Shown here: positions 26,704-36,681 of the stretch, in pieces
How the letters are laid out: each line of letters starts with the position of its first letter
Position numbering within the stretch: the stretch's first letter is position 1
Assembly: GCA_024583055.1 (NCBI GenBank)
Contig: CP102145.1
Coordinates: forward strand, 62,001 to 126,000
DNA length: 64,000 nucleotides
Direction of reading: 5' to 3'
Origin: Streptococcus suis
GTDB lineage: Bacteria; Bacillota; Bacilli; Lactobacillales; Streptococcaceae
Position numbers and translations under genes: made by a program
Notes under the pieces: generated by a model
Told to the model about the DNA's origin: nothing
Database searches by the model: none
Seen by the model: only the letters and a program-made list of their open reading frames with translations

Positions 26704-28117
26704 GGCTCTTTGTCAACTGTAGTGGGTAGATGAAAAGCTAACACCTAGAGAGGACGAAATTCGTTCTCTCATTTTTGATGTTTAAAGCAATATATATCTT
26801 GGTTTTAAAGTTCGTAAAGTTCCTAAAGCCAAACGCTTGCCTCTTAATGTCTTTGATGAGTTTATTGGTCGCTTCCAGTTTAGCGTTGGAATATGGAAGC
26901 TCCATGGCGTTCGTGATGTAAGTTTTATATTTTAGAAATGTCTTAAAAACAGTCCTAAAGGTTGAATTGACAAGATTCAGATTGTCCTCTAGAAGTTCGA
27001 AGAAATGTTTCGAGTTCTTCTCTTGGAAATGGAAGAGAAGGATCTGATAGAGTTCGTAATAGAATTTCAGTTCCACAGAGAAATTCAATGTCTTCTGGAT
27101 AACCTCTCTCGGTGTTACTGTTTGCCCGAAAGTGCGGGAAAAGAAGCGATTCAGAGACAGTTTACGGCTATCTTTTTGGAGAATACGCCAGTGATTTTTC
27201 ATGGATCGATAAGGTAGGGAACGCGTATCGAAAGTCTTCATAATATCAATTCTAGTCGTCATCATAGCACGGCTCAGGTGTTGGATAATGTGAAATCTAT
27301 CAAGGACAATTTTAGCTCTTGGAAATAGTTGTTTGATGATGGGAATATAGCTACCCGACATGTCCACTGTTACGACCTCGACAGTTTCTCTGACCGCCCT
27401 AGGATACTTGTAGAAATAGTTCTTGATGGTGGTTTGGCGGTTGTTGTCAAGAATGGTCACAATCGATCTCGTCTCAAAATTCTGAGCAATAAAGGCGAGT
27501 TTCCCCTTGTTCCGACAAAATTCATCCCAGCTCAAGACTTTTGGTAATGTCGTAAAATCATGCTCAAATTGAAACTGAGTCAGTTTCCTCTGGACGACCG
27601 ACACGGAGATATGTAGTCTCCTAGCGATGGCTATATTGGTCATGTTTTCTGTATGGAGTTGCGTCACTTTCTCCCAAATAGGTTGGGAAATCTGACAGTT
27701 TTTCTTGACTAGAGCAGTCTCAGATACAGTCACTTTTTGGCAAGATTTGCATTGAAACCTCCGTTTCTTAAGCAGGAGGAGGGTCGGAAAGCCCTGACAA
27801 TCTAAAATCGGAATCTTTGACGACTTTTGAAAATCGTACTTGATGCATTTTCCTTGGCAATGAGGACAACGAGGACTGTCGTAATCTAGCTTTGCCCTGA
27901 TTTCTAGATGGGTCTGATGTTTCAAAACGAAGAGAATTTTGATATTTTTGTCTTTGATTCCGATTAGTTCTGTGGTATGATAAAGTTGTTCCATATGAGT
28001 CTTTCTAATGTGAGTGTGGTTGCTTTTCATTATAGGTCATATGGGATTTTTTGTATACACTCAAAAAGGCTACATAATCTCTACAGTGGATTTACCCACT
28101 ACAGAAATTATAGAGTC
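26704..28117 (-). mobile_element. ISL3-family insertion sequence, complete
   Basis: The element is 1414 bases long. The left end reads GGCTCTTTGTCAACTGTAG and the inverted right end reads GACTCTATAATTTCTGTAG; both continue TGGGTA. It is flanked by perfect 8-base duplications and carries one transposase gene. Intact ends and an intact ORF suggest a recent insertion that may still be active. A truncated relative lies at about 37889-38176. Confidence 0.92.
26738..27994 (-). CDS. ISL3-family transposase
   Basis: This is a 418-residue DDE transposase. The N-terminal zinc-binding part has CPHCQGKC and CKSCQKV. A helix-turn-helix follows (NIAIARRLHISVSVVQRKL). The DDE core includes VLSWDEFCRNKG (in the family-typical position of a conserved Asp), VVTVDMSGSYIPII (Asp), IVLDRFHIIQ (the ISL3 signature DRFHI) and a late ATNKLIKDIKRQAFGFRN containing the family-typical KxxKRxxFGFRNF. 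I start at MEQLYHTTELIG; the frame continues 12 codons upstream. No frameshift is seen. Confidence 0.93.
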   Translation of the reverse strand: MEQLYHTTELIGIKDKNIKILFVLKHQTHLEIRAKLDYDSPRCPHCQGKCIKYDFQKSSKIPILDCQGFPTLLLLKKRRFQCKSCQKVTVSETALVKKNCQISQPIWEKVTQLHTENMTNIAIARRLHISVSVVQRKLTQFQFEHDFTTLPKVLSWDEFCRNKGKLAFIAQNFETRSIVTILDNNRQTTIKNYFYKYPRAVRETVEVVTVDMSGSYIPIIKQLFPRAKIVLDRFHIIQHLSRAMMTTRIDIMKTFDTRSLPYRSMKNHWRILQKDSRKLSLNRFFSRTFGQTVTPREVIQKTLNFSVELKFYYELYQILLFHFQEKNSKHFFELLEDNLNLVNSTFRTVFKTFLKYKTYITNAMELPYSNAKLEATNKLIKDIKRQAFGFRNFTNFKTKIYIALNIKNERTNFVLSRC

Positions 28118-28125
28118 GGAAAAAT
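28118..28125 (+). repeat. Right 8-bp target duplication of the ISL3 element
   Basis: This is the second copy of GGAAAAAT, in register with the interrupted reading frame. Confidence 0.9.
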
Positions 28126-28556
28126 TAACACAGAGCCTGCCCCTCAACATCAAGGTCCTCATCCATTTTCACAGCGAGTTTATTTTGGATGAAAAGGGGA
28201 ACTTTGCCTTGATTTTGGATGAGACTCCGACCTTAAATGGTCAGGTCAACGGTGCCTCCTTTAACTATGCCAGGGCCAATAATCTCAGGCACTACAAGCT
28301 GGACATGAAACCGGTTGGTCCCCACGACCCTGTCTACCGTAAGAAAATCCTCCGTTCCGAGGCAGGGGCTTATCTGTCTCCGGCTAGAATTTACTGGTTC
28401 CAACTGCGCAAGTCCAAGGTGGGCTGGGACCATTCCTATTTCAACCGGCAGGGAATATTTTCCTTTGGTGGAAATAGCAGAGCAGCTCAGGTAGCTAAAC
28501 TGCGAAAGGAATTTTCCAGAGACATAGGATTTAGATTATGCCAAAAGATAAAATCA

Positions 28557-28565
28557 TGGTATAAT
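28557..28565 (+). promoter_or_regulatory. Promoter of apt
   Basis: An extended -10, TGGTATAAT (hexamer 28560-28565), overlaps the last codons of the interrupted gene. The apt ATG is at 28601. Confidence 0.6.
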
Positions 28566-28600
28566 AGAGAGTAAAATTATTTTTAAAAAGTGAGAAAAAC

Positions 28601-29113
28601 ATGAACTTAAAAGATTACATCGCAACTATTCCTGACTATCCAAAAGAGGGTATCGAGTTCCGTGATATTAGCCCCTTGATGGCTGATGGAAATGCCTACA
28701 GCTATGCTGTTCGTGAGATTGTGCAGTATGCTGTTAGCAAGGATATTGATATGATTGTTGGTCCTGAGGCGCGTGGATTTATCGTAGGGTGTCCTGTTGC
28801 TTTTGAACTGGGTATCGGATTTGCACCAGTTCGTAAGCCAGGGAAATTGCCACGCGGAGTGATTTCGGCTGACTATGAAAAAGAATACGGTGTGGATACC
28901 TTGACTATGCACGCAGATGCTATCAAACCTGGTCAACGTGTCCTGATTGTAGACGACCTGTTGGCTACTGGTGGTACGGTCAAAGCAACAATCGAAATGA
29001 TTGAAAAATTGGGTGGAATTGTTGCTGGATGTGCCTTCTTGATTGAGTTAGATGACCTCAAAGGCCGTGAAGCTATCGGCGACTACGACTACAAGGTTTT
29101 GATGCATTATTAA
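28601..29113 (+). CDS. apt: Adenine phosphoribosyltransferase
   Basis: The 170-residue type I phosphoribosyltransferase has the PRPP-binding motif [16 protein letters not shown] (about 114-129), the adenine-recognition segment FRDISPLM and the loop EARGFIVG. It converts adenine and PRPP to AMP in purine salvage. Length is standard. In many streptococci and other Firmicutes apt lies close to recJ, which agrees with this setting once the ISL3-split gene is allowed for. Confidence 0.96.
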   Translation: MNLKDYIATIPDYPKEGIEFRDISPLMADGNAYSYAVREIVQYAVSKDIDMIVGPEARGFIVGCPVAFELGIGFAPVRKPGKLPRGVISADYEKEYGVDTLTMHADAIKPGQRVLIVDDLLATGGTVKATIEMIEKLGGIVAGCAFLIELDDLKGREAIGDYDYKVLMHY

Positions 29114-29168
29114 GATTATCTATCAAGGGTATAGTTATAATCTATAACTGGTACTAATTTTAAGCTAT

Positions 29169-29197
29169 TTGATTTGTCTGGACACCTGCTTTATAAT
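29169..29197 (+). promoter_or_regulatory. Promoter of metA
   Basis: TTGATT (29169-29174) and TATAAT (29192-29197) are separated by 17 bases. AAGGAGGT lies just upstream of the ATG at 29226. Confidence 0.65.
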
Positions 29198-29225
29198 AGA
29201 TAATAAGATAATAAGGAGGTTGTCC

Positions 29226-30167
29226 ATGCCAATCAAGATTGAAAAATCTTTACCAGCAGTAGATATTTTGAGACAAGAGAATATCTTTGTCATGGATAGC
29301 GACCGAGCTAGCCATCAGGACATCCGTCCGATAAAGATTTTAATTCTTAATCTTATGCCCCAAAAAATTGTGACGGAGACCCAGTTGCTCCGTCTTTTGG
29401 CCAATACGCCCCTGCAGCTTGAAGTGGAATTTCTGCACATGGTCAGTCATGAATCCAAGAATACTCATGCTGACCACTTGGACCAATTTTACAAGACCTT
29501 TGAAGAGGTCAAGGATAGCTATTTTGACGGGCTCATCGTCACTGGTGCTCCAGTAGAAAATTTACCATTTGAGGAAGTGGACTATTGGCAGGAACTGGTC
29601 CAAGTTTTCGACTGGTCCAGGACTAATGTCTACTCAACCTTGCATATTTGTTGGGGGGCACAGGCTGGACTGTACGCCCGCTACGGTGTCGAAAAATACC
29701 AGATGGATCGCAAATTGTCCGGCGTCTATTGCCAAGAAGTAGTAGGGGCAAACAATCCCCTCATGCGTGGATTTGATGATGAGTTTCGCTCACCTCATTC
29801 CCGCTATACTGGGGTCAAGGCGGAAGATATTGATCATTTGGGACAGCTGGAAATTCTATCCCAAGGAGCAGATGTCGGCCTGTCTATTCTAGCCAGCAAG
29901 GACTTGCGTGAAGTCTATAGTTTTGGTCATTTGGAGTACGACCGTGACACCCTGGCTAAGGAATATGAGCGAGATTGCCTGGCTGGGAAAAATCCCTATG
30001 TGCCAGAGAATTATTTCAAAAACGATGATCCGACCAGCAGACCAGCTCTGTCTTGGAATTTGCCAGCAGCACAATTCTTTACAAACTGGGTCAACTATGC
30101 GGTCTATCAAGAAACACCTTACGACTGGAATCACGCAGAATTATCAGCTCTTTCAGCGAGTTTATAA
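29226..30167 (+). CDS. metA: Homoserine O-acyltransferase MetA
   Basis: The 313-residue protein belongs to the MetA family, a class I amidotransferase-like fold. The catalytic Cys is in [16 protein letters not shown] (about 138-153), and the His and Glu of the triad are in [15 protein letters not shown]. It acylates homoserine at the first committed step of methionine synthesis; in Firmicutes MetA often uses acetyl-CoA, which I cannot settle here. I start at ATG 29226 after AAGGAGGT; the frame is open upstream through the promoter. The 3' neighbour dnaD begins 9 bases later. Confidence 0.93.
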   Translation: MPIKIEKSLPAVDILRQENIFVMDSDRASHQDIRPIKILILNLMPQKIVTETQLLRLLANTPLQLEVEFLHMVSHESKNTHADHLDQFYKTFEEVKDSYFDGLIVTGAPVENLPFEEVDYWQELVQVFDWSRTNVYSTLHICWGAQAGLYARYGVEKYQMDRKLSGVYCQEVVGANNPLMRGFDDEFRSPHSRYTGVKAEDIDHLGQLEILSQGADVGLSILASKDLREVYSFGHLEYDRDTLAKEYERDCLAGKNPYVPENYFKNDDPTSRPALSWNLPAAQFFTNWVNYAVYQETPYDWNHAELSALSASL

Positions 30168-30176
30168 AGAGGAAGT

Positions 30177-30857
30177 ATGAATTATTCACAGCAATTTCAG
30201 CAGGGCCACGTGGTCCTGCCTTCTGCCTTACTATTTCATTTTAAGGATATATTTCCCTCATCACAGACTTTTTTGGTTTGGCAGTTTTTCTATTTTCAAA
30301 ATACCAGTAAATTAGAAACCCTTGCCCCAAGCGACATCGCTCAGGCCATTGGTGCTACGGTGGCCGAGGTAAATCGGGCCATTGAACAGCTGCAGGATTC
30401 AGGCTTGCTGGAGATGAAAACCATTATCTTAGATGGTGAGATTGAGATGATTTTTGATGCAGCCCCAGCCCTGGAAAAGCTGGATGGTTTGTTTGCTGCG
30501 CCTAAGGAATCTGCTGTGGAGATTCTTGCTCCTGCTAATGATTTGAAGATCATTGTAGGTGATTTTGAGCGAGAACTTGGCCGTCTCCTGTCGCCTTTTG
30601 AGATTGAGGATTTGCAGAAGACGATTGAAGAGGACAAGACCTCCGTTGAGCTCATTCGAGCAGCCCTCAAAGAGGCCGTATTCAACAATAAGACCAACTG
30701 GAAATATATTCAAGCTATTCTGCGTAACTGGCGTCGGGAGGGCATTACCACCGTCGCTCAAGTAGAGGCAAAAAATGCAGAAAGAGATTTGCCATCGCCC
30801 AAGAATGTCACTGCATCCAGCGATTTTCTGGCGGCCATGGATCTCTGGAAAGAGTAA
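30177..30857 (+). CDS. dnaD: DnaD-domain replication protein
   Basis: The 226-residue protein has an N-terminal winged-helix DnaD-like region (about 1-100, with LAPSDIAQAIGATVAEVNRAI) and a C-terminal DnaB_2/DnaD domain (about 128-205). The latter ends in the characteristic YIQAILRNWRREGI. DnaD acts with DnaB and DnaI in loading the replicative helicase during initiation and restart. It starts 9 bases after metA with GAGGAAGT as ribosome site. trmK follows one base after its stop codon. Confidence 0.9.
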   Translation: MNYSQQFQQGHVVLPSALLFHFKDIFPSSQTFLVWQFFYFQNTSKLETLAPSDIAQAIGATVAEVNRAIEQLQDSGLLEMKTIILDGEIEMIFDAAPALEKLDGLFAAPKESAVEILAPANDLKIIVGDFERELGRLLSPFEIEDLQKTIEEDKTSVELIRAALKEAVFNNKTNWKYIQAILRNWRREGITTVAQVEAKNAERDLPSPKNVTASSDFLAAMDLWKE

Positions 30858-30858
30858 A

Positions 30859-31542
30859 ATGGAAACAAAATTATCAAAACGGCTGGAAACAGTCGCATCT
30901 TTCGTGCCAACCGGAGCACGCTTAGTCGATGTAGGGAGTGACCATGCTTATCTCCCTCTTTTTTTGGTGGAGCAGGGTAGGATTGACTTCGCCGTGGCAG
31001 GTGAAGTGGTCCAGGGCCCCTATCAGTCTGCCCTTCAAAACGTCGAGCAGGCGGGACAGACGGACAGGATTTTGGTTCGTTTGGCCAATGGGCTGGCGGC
31101 CGTAGAAGCTGTTGACCAGATTACTGCTGTGACTATCGCAGGCATGGGCGGTAGGCTCATCGCCGACATCTTGGAGGCCGGTCAGGATAAGTTAGCAGGC
31201 GTTGAGCGCTTGATTCTCCAGCCAAATAACCGAGAGGACGATGTTCGGCGCTGGCTCCAGGCAAGTGGATATCGTCTGATTGCCGAGGAAATCCTGGAAG
31301 AAAATGACAAACTCTATGAAATCCTAGTAGCGGAGCCGGGAAAGATGAGCTTGTCTGCAACAGAAGAGCGATTTGGACCTTATTTGTTGGAGCAGCAGTC
31401 AGCTGTCTTTGTTAATAAGTGGTTGAAGGAGCTGGATAAGCTCACTTATGCCCTGGAACAAGTGCCCCTGGAAAGACAGGATGACCGCTCTGCCATTTCC
31501 CAAAAAATCAATCACATCAAGGAGGTTTTGCATGTTAGCTAG
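30859..31542 (+). CDS. trmK: tRNA (adenine(22)-N1)-methyltransferase TrmK
   Basis: The 227-residue protein has SAM motif I as [15 protein letters not shown] (about 22-36) and the family motif [18 protein letters not shown]. The pattern [16 protein letters not shown] is typical of TrmK/YqfN. It methylates N1 of A22 in tRNA D-loops. I start at ATG 30859, directly after the dnaD stop, although the frame is open 28 codons upstream inside dnaD. It overlaps the next gene by 11 bases. The pairing of trmK with a Nif3-like gene is conserved in Firmicutes. Confidence 0.92.
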   Translation: METKLSKRLETVASFVPTGARLVDVGSDHAYLPLFLVEQGRIDFAVAGEVVQGPYQSALQNVEQAGQTDRILVRLANGLAAVEAVDQITAVTIAGMGGRLIADILEAGQDKLAGVERLILQPNNREDDVRRWLQASGYRLIAEEILEENDKLYEILVAEPGKMSLSATEERFGPYLLEQQSAVFVNKWLKELDKLTYALEQVPLERQDDRSAISQKINHIKEVLHVS

Positions 31543-32326
31543 TCAACTCATCGCACGTTATCAAGCCTTTTGTCCGCCCCATCTAGCCATGGAAGGGGAT
31601 GTCAGCGGTCTGCAAATCGGGACGCTGAAAAAGGATATCAAGCGGGTCATGGTGGCCCTGGATATTCGTGAAACGACAGTGGCAGAGGCCATTGACAAGC
31701 AGGTGGATTTGATTATTGTCAAGCATGCCCCTATTTTCCGTCCGATTAAGGATTTGGTGGCGGATAAGCTGGAAAATCAGATTTATCTGAATTTGATCAA
31801 GCACGATATTGCGGTCTATGTCAGCCACACAGACATTGATGTGGTCGAGGGTGGTCTGAACGACTGGTTCTGTGAACTCTTGGGGATAGAGGAGACGACC
31901 GTTCTTCATGAGACTGTTGAGGGTCAAGGTATTGGTCGTGTGGGTACCATAGCAGAGCAGACCTTGGAGGAGCTGGCAGTGAAGGTTAAGTCCGTCTTTG
32001 GTCTGGATGCGGTTCGCCTGGTTACCTATGGTCATCAAGCCCAGCAATATGTTAGTCGAGTGGCTATTTGTGGCGGTAGTGGCGGTTCCTTCTATCAGGA
32101 TGCGATTGCGAAGGATGCGGATGTCTATATCACTGGTGATATTTACTATCACACTGGTCAGGACATGCTGACCCAGAGCCTCTTGGCCATTGACCCAGGT
32201 CATCACATTGAGGTGCTCTTTATTAAGAAAATCGCTAATTTGCTAGAGAACTGGAAGGCTGAAAACGGCTGGGATGTGGAAATCTTGCCTTCAACCGTGT
32301 CGACCAATCCCTTTCGACATTTGTAA
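31532..32326 (+). CDS. Nif3-like dinuclear metal protein (YqfO family)
   Basis: The 264-residue protein is of the Nif3/DUF34 family, which forms a hexameric ring with two-metal sites. Probable metal ligands are the His in VKHAPIF and [15 protein letters not shown] (His, Asp), and the late His-Glu in [10 protein letters not shown]. This family has been labelled GTP cyclohydrolase I type 2, but the molecular role is not settled. I start at ATG 31532, preceded by AAGGAGGT; the upstream in-frame codons lie inside trmK. A strong terminator follows. Confidence 0.88.
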   Translation: MLASQLIARYQAFCPPHLAMEGDVSGLQIGTLKKDIKRVMVALDIRETTVAEAIDKQVDLIIVKHAPIFRPIKDLVADKLENQIYLNLIKHDIAVYVSHTDIDVVEGGLNDWFCELLGIEETTVLHETVEGQGIGRVGTIAEQTLEELAVKVKSVFGLDAVRLVTYGHQAQQYVSRVAICGGSGGSFYQDAIAKDADVYITGDIYYHTGQDMLTQSLLAIDPGHHIEVLFIKKIANLLENWKAENGWDVEILPSTVSTNPFRHL

Positions 32327-32337
32327 AAATTATGCTT

Positions 32338-32361
32338 GGCACCCTAGTGGTGCTTTTTTTA
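32338..32361 (+). terminator. Intrinsic terminator after the Nif3-like gene
   Basis: GGCACC and GGTGCT arms with a short loop are followed by seven T residues. It closes the metA-dnaD-trmK-nif3 run. The remaining gap to 32531 has no gene that I can support. Confidence 0.85.
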
Positions 32362-32531
32362 ACCAAAATAGAAAGATACTAGTGAGCGAGGGCCAGGTTG
32401 AAGGCAGTGGCAACAACCTTTGCTCTATTTTCGGTTCCAAAACTTATCCAAACTATCTGAGCTTGCAATTCTTCTGAATTTGGGGTATGCTATAGGAACT
32501 TAAGATATTGATTTAGAAAGTTGGTTCTTCT

Positions 32532-33356
32532 ATGACCTGGTTTATGGAACAATCAGTTGTTGTACAGGCCTTGTTGGGAGGGCTCTTTACCTGGTCCTGT
32601 ACTATTTTAGGGTCAGCGGTTGTTTTTTTCTTTAAAACGATTAGTCGGAGGCTCTTGGATACCATGTTGGGCTTCGCAGCTGGAGTGATGATTGCGGCCT
32701 CGTTTTGGTCTCTCTTAGCTCCTTCGATTAGCTATGCGGAGGAGACCTATGGCGCCTGGGCTTGGGTGCCTGCAGCTCTTGGTTTTGCTTTTGGAGGCAT
32801 CTTTTTACGCTTGGTCGATGCTCTGGTGCCACATTTGCACCTGGGGCACGACAAATCTCAGGCCGAAGGTGGGGGTGAGGAGGACAGGAAAAATCTGTCT
32901 AAAACAGCTCTGCTATTTTTGGCCATAACCATCCACAATATCCCTGAAGGGCTGGCGGTCGGGGTAACCTTTGGTGCTCTAGCGTCGAACTTTAGTCCTG
33001 CTGCCCTTGCAGGTGCTATTGGGTTAGCAGTCGGTATCGGTCTGCAAAATATTCCTGAGGGAGCAGCCCTGGCTATCCCTATTCGGACAGACGGTGCGAC
33101 TCGAAGTAAGGCCTTTTTCTGGGGGTCTATGTCGGCCATTGTTGAGCCTATTGCTGCTGTGATTGGAGCGGTGGCGGTGACCTACATGACACCGATTTTA
33201 CCCTATGCCCTATCTTTTGCGGCCGGTGCTATGATTTTCGTCGTGGTCGAGGAGCTCATTCCGGAGTCCCAGACTAATGGAAATACGGATATTGCAACGC
33301 TGGGCCTCATGGCTGGTTTCATCATCATGATGATTCTGGACGTGGCTCTTGGATAA
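32532..33356 (+). CDS. ZIP-family metal transporter
   Basis: The 274-residue membrane protein has about eight predicted helices. The ZIP signature is in helix 4, HNIPEGLAVGVTFGAL, and helix 5, GIGLQNIPEGAALA; these carry the metal-site His, Asn, Pro and Glu residues. A His-containing loop between helices 3 and 4 (PHLHLGHDKSQ) is usual. ZIP proteins import divalent cations such as zinc, iron or manganese; the substrate cannot be told from sequence. A CTATAGG -10-like box lies about 40 bases upstream. A terminator follows directly. Confidence 0.9.
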   Translation: MTWFMEQSVVVQALLGGLFTWSCTILGSAVVFFFKTISRRLLDTMLGFAAGVMIAASFWSLLAPSISYAEETYGAWAWVPAALGFAFGGIFLRLVDALVPHLHLGHDKSQAEGGGEEDRKNLSKTALLFLAITIHNIPEGLAVGVTFGALASNFSPAALAGAIGLAVGIGLQNIPEGAALAIPIRTDGATRSKAFFWGSMSAIVEPIAAVIGAVAVTYMTPILPYALSFAAGAMIFVVVEELIPESQTNGNTDIATLGLMAGFIIMMILDVALG

Positions 33357-33362
33357 ACTTGA

Positions 33363-33385
33363 AAGTCTCTTCGGAGGCTTTTTCC
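33363..33385 (+). terminator. Intrinsic terminator after the ZIP transporter
   Basis: AAGTCTC and GAGGCTT arms around a TTCG tetraloop are followed by TTT. Confidence 0.75.
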
Positions 33386-33387
33386 TT

Positions 33388-33417
33388 ATGACAAAAACGC
33401 TGAAAATATGGTATAAT
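33388..33417 (+). promoter_or_regulatory. Promoter of the rml operon
   Basis: An ATGACA box and an extended -10 TGGTATAAT (hexamer 33412-33417) are separated by about 18 bases. The rmlA ATG is at 33449 after GGAAGG. Confidence 0.6.
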
Positions 33418-33448
33418 GGACTGATATTATACGCAGGAAGGTAAGACT

Positions 33449-34318
33449 ATGAAAGGTATTATTTTAGCCGGTGGTTCAGGCACTCGCCTCTATCCGCTGA
33501 CGCGTGCAGCTTCCAAACAGCTCATGCCCATTTACGACAAACCCATGATTTACTACCCGTTGTCAACCCTGATGTTGGCTGGGATTAAGGAGATTTTAGT
33601 CATTTCCACGTCGCAGGATCTTCCACGCTTCAAGGATATGTTGGGTGACGGTTCTGAGCTGGGTATTTCTTTGGAATATGCAGAGCAGCCAAGTCCAGAT
33701 GGACTTGCGCAAGCCTTTATCATAGGTGAAGAATTTATCGGCAATGACAATGTTGCCCTGATTCTCGGTGACAACATTTATCACGGAAATGGCCTGACCA
33801 AGATGCTCCAACGGGCAGCCAGCAAGGAAAAAGGTGCGACAGTCTTTGGATATCAAGTCAAGGATCCAGAACGTTTTGGTGTCGTTGAGTTTGATGAAAA
33901 CATGAACGCTATTTCCATTGAAGAAAAGCCAGAAGTGCCAAAATCAAATTTCGCTGTCACAGGTCTTTATTTCTATGACAATGACGTGGTTGAAATTGCG
34001 AAAAACATTAAACCATCTCCTCGTGGTGAGTTGGAAATCACAGATGTCAACAAGGCTTACTTAGAGCGTGGCGACTTATCTGTTGAGCTTATGGGCCGTG
34101 GATTTGCTTGGTTGGATACAGGTACGCATGAAAGTCTCTTAGAAGCAGCTCAATACATCGAAACAGTTCAGCGCTTGCAGAATGTTCAAGTGGCTAACTT
34201 GGAAGAAATTGCTTACCGCATGGGCTACATTACAAAAAAACAAGTGCATGAATTGGCACAACCGCTTAAGAAAAATGAATACGGACAATACTTGCTCCGT
34301 TTGATTGGAGAAGCCTAA
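33449..34318 (+). CDS. rmlA: Glucose-1-phosphate thymidylyltransferase
   Basis: The 289-residue nucleotidyltransferase opens with the signature [17 protein letters not shown] (about 8-24), followed by [29 protein letters not shown] supplies the metal Asp. It makes dTDP-glucose from dTTP and glucose-1-phosphate, the first step of dTDP-L-rhamnose synthesis. Length matches RmlA. Its last bases overlap the rmlC start (TAATG), so the first genes of this operon are translationally coupled. Confidence 0.96.
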   Translation: MKGIILAGGSGTRLYPLTRAASKQLMPIYDKPMIYYPLSTLMLAGIKEILVISTSQDLPRFKDMLGDGSELGISLEYAEQPSPDGLAQAFIIGEEFIGNDNVALILGDNIYHGNGLTKMLQRAASKEKGATVFGYQVKDPERFGVVEFDENMNAISIEEKPEVPKSNFAVTGLYFYDNDVVEIAKNIKPSPRGELEITDVNKAYLERGDLSVELMGRGFAWLDTGTHESLLEAAQYIETVQRLQNVQVANLEEIAYRMGYITKKQVHELAQPLKKNEYGQYLLRLIGEA

Positions 34319-34911
34319 TGACAGAAAATTTTTTCGGTAAAACGCTAGCAGCTCGGCCAGTTGAAGCCATTCCAGGAATGTTGGAATTTGATATTCCAGT
34401 TCACGGTGACAACCGTGGCTGGTTCAAGGAAAATTTTCAGAAGGAAAAAATGTTGCCACTTGGTTTCCCAGAAAGTTTCTTTGCAGAAGGAAAATTGCAG
34501 AATAATGTTTCCTTCTCTCGTAAAAACGTTCTTCGTGGTCTTCACGCAGAGCCTTGGGATAAATACATTTCAGTAGCAGACGGCGGTAAGGTTTTGGGAA
34601 CTTGGGTGGATCTTCGTGAAGGAGAGACCTTCGGTAATACCTACCAAACCGTTATCGATGCTTCAAAAGGTATCTTCGTTCCGCGCGGAGTAGCCAATGG
34701 TTTCCAAGTCTTGTCAGACTTCGTGGCCTACAGCTACTTGGTTAATGACTATTGGGCATTGGAACTCAAGCCTAAGTACGCTTTTGTCAACTACGCAGAC
34801 CCTAGTCTCGACATTAAATGGGAAAACCTAAAAGAAGCAGAAGTTTCAGAAGCAGATGAAAACCATCCATTCCTCAAGGATGTCAAGCCTTTGAGAAAAG
34901 AGGACCTCTAA
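34318..34911 (+). CDS. rmlC: dTDP-4-dehydrorhamnose 3,5-epimerase
   Basis: The 197-residue cupin-fold protein has VLRGLHAEPWDKYI with the catalytic His (about 76), VPRGVANGFQVLSD and the conserved VNDYW near 140. It is of the slightly longer RmlC type, where the usual LRGLHxQ reads LRGLHAE. It epimerises C3 and C5 of the 4-keto sugar. It overlaps rmlA by one base and the following ORF by one base. Confidence 0.94.
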   Translation: MTENFFGKTLAARPVEAIPGMLEFDIPVHGDNRGWFKENFQKEKMLPLGFPESFFAEGKLQNNVSFSRKNVLRGLHAEPWDKYISVADGGKVLGTWVDLREGETFGNTYQTVIDASKGIFVPRGVANGFQVLSDFVAYSYLVNDYWALELKPKYAFVNYADPSLDIKWENLKEAEVSEADENHPFLKDVKPLRKEDL

Positions 34912-35396
34912 TGTTTCAAGCCTTTTTGGAAATGGCAGAGCAGTTAAACAAGTTAGGAATCACTCCCTTGTTAATGGGCTCAGTTGGTTTGGAAAGGCGC
35001 ACAGGGAGGGACTGGCAGGCAGGAGATTTGGACATCCATGTTCCAAGTGATCCGCGTGGCTGGGAAGCCCCAGACGACGAAAGGATTTATCAGGCGGATG
35101 CCTTGATTGCTATGATGAACCAACTAGGTTACGTCCTTGTTGACCGTCATGAACATGAATTTCATAAAGACGGCTTATCTGTTGAATTCGGAGGCCTACA
35201 TTCACTGCCTGAATTTGCTGGTGTAGAGCTAGAAGATTTGGAAGAACTAGAAACAGCAGGTGTTCGCTATTACCTACCGACACTTGAACAATACCTGAAA
35301 ATCTACCAAGCCTCTTCAAAAGATTCCTACCGTGCAGAAAACAACAATCAAAAAGACTTTGCTAAGATTGCTTACTTAAAAGAAATCTTGAAGTAA
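34911..35396 (+). CDS. Nucleotidyltransferase-like protein within the rml operon
   Basis: The 161-residue protein has features of the minimal nucleotidyltransferase fold: LMGSVGLERRTGRDW followed by GDLDIHVP (the D-x-D pair, about 40-42), then a third acidic position in LSVEFGG. Similar streptococcal proteins have been labelled phosphoribosylanthranilate isomerase; I see no TIM-barrel motifs to support that. It starts on the last base of rmlC, so it is co-translated with rhamnose genes. It has no known step in dTDP-rhamnose synthesis. A function in the operon is inferred only from position. Confidence 0.65.
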   Translation: MFQAFLEMAEQLNKLGITPLLMGSVGLERRTGRDWQAGDLDIHVPSDPRGWEAPDDERIYQADALIAMMNQLGYVLVDRHEHEFHKDGLSVEFGGLHSLPEFAGVELEDLEELETAGVRYYLPTLEQYLKIYQASSKDSYRAENNNQKDFAKIAYLKEILK

Positions 35397-36628
<1,232 letters not shown>

Positions 36629-36681
36629 AAAACAGAAGGCTAGGGCTTTTGCCCAAGCCTTTCTTGAAACGAGGAGCAAAC

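Larger units (their letters stand above)
26166..28574 (+). pseudogene. DUF3114-like protein gene split by an ISL3-family element
   Basis: The gene begins at ATG 26166, overlapping the recJ stop, with a short hydrophobic N-terminus (MIWQVLLLAVLICLPFLPW). It runs to 26703, where an ISL3 element interrupts it. It resumes at 28126 and ends at 28574. Excising the element and one copy of the 8-base duplication joins EK to LTQSLPL in the same frame, giving a continuous 328-residue product. The second half contains FHSEFILDEKGNF and NGQVNGASFNYA, which I associate with the streptococcal DUF3114 family of unknown function. The split gene would yield only a truncated N-terminal fragment. The family name is from memory. 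Confidence 0.72.

Noticed and set aside
26709..26716. ISL3 borders at CTGTAGTGGG (26717-28104)
   Set aside because: With those borders the flanks do not match. Extending both ends to GGCTC/GACTC gives perfect GGAAAAAT duplications and restores the interrupted frame.
31583..32206. A 207-codon minus-strand ORF opposite the Nif3-like gene
   Set aside because: It is entirely antisense to a well-supported family gene, has no ribosome site and reads as an unnatural His/Asn/Thr-rich translation. It is a codon-bias shadow.
32395..32531. Possible small ORF in the gap before the ZIP transporter
   Set aside because: It lacks a ribosome site and any recognisable motif; the region is better read as a terminator and promoter spacer.
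34911..35396. Phosphoribosylanthranilate isomerase as the product name
   Set aside because: The protein is too short for the TIM-barrel enzyme and has nucleotidyltransferase-type motifs instead; no trp genes are near.
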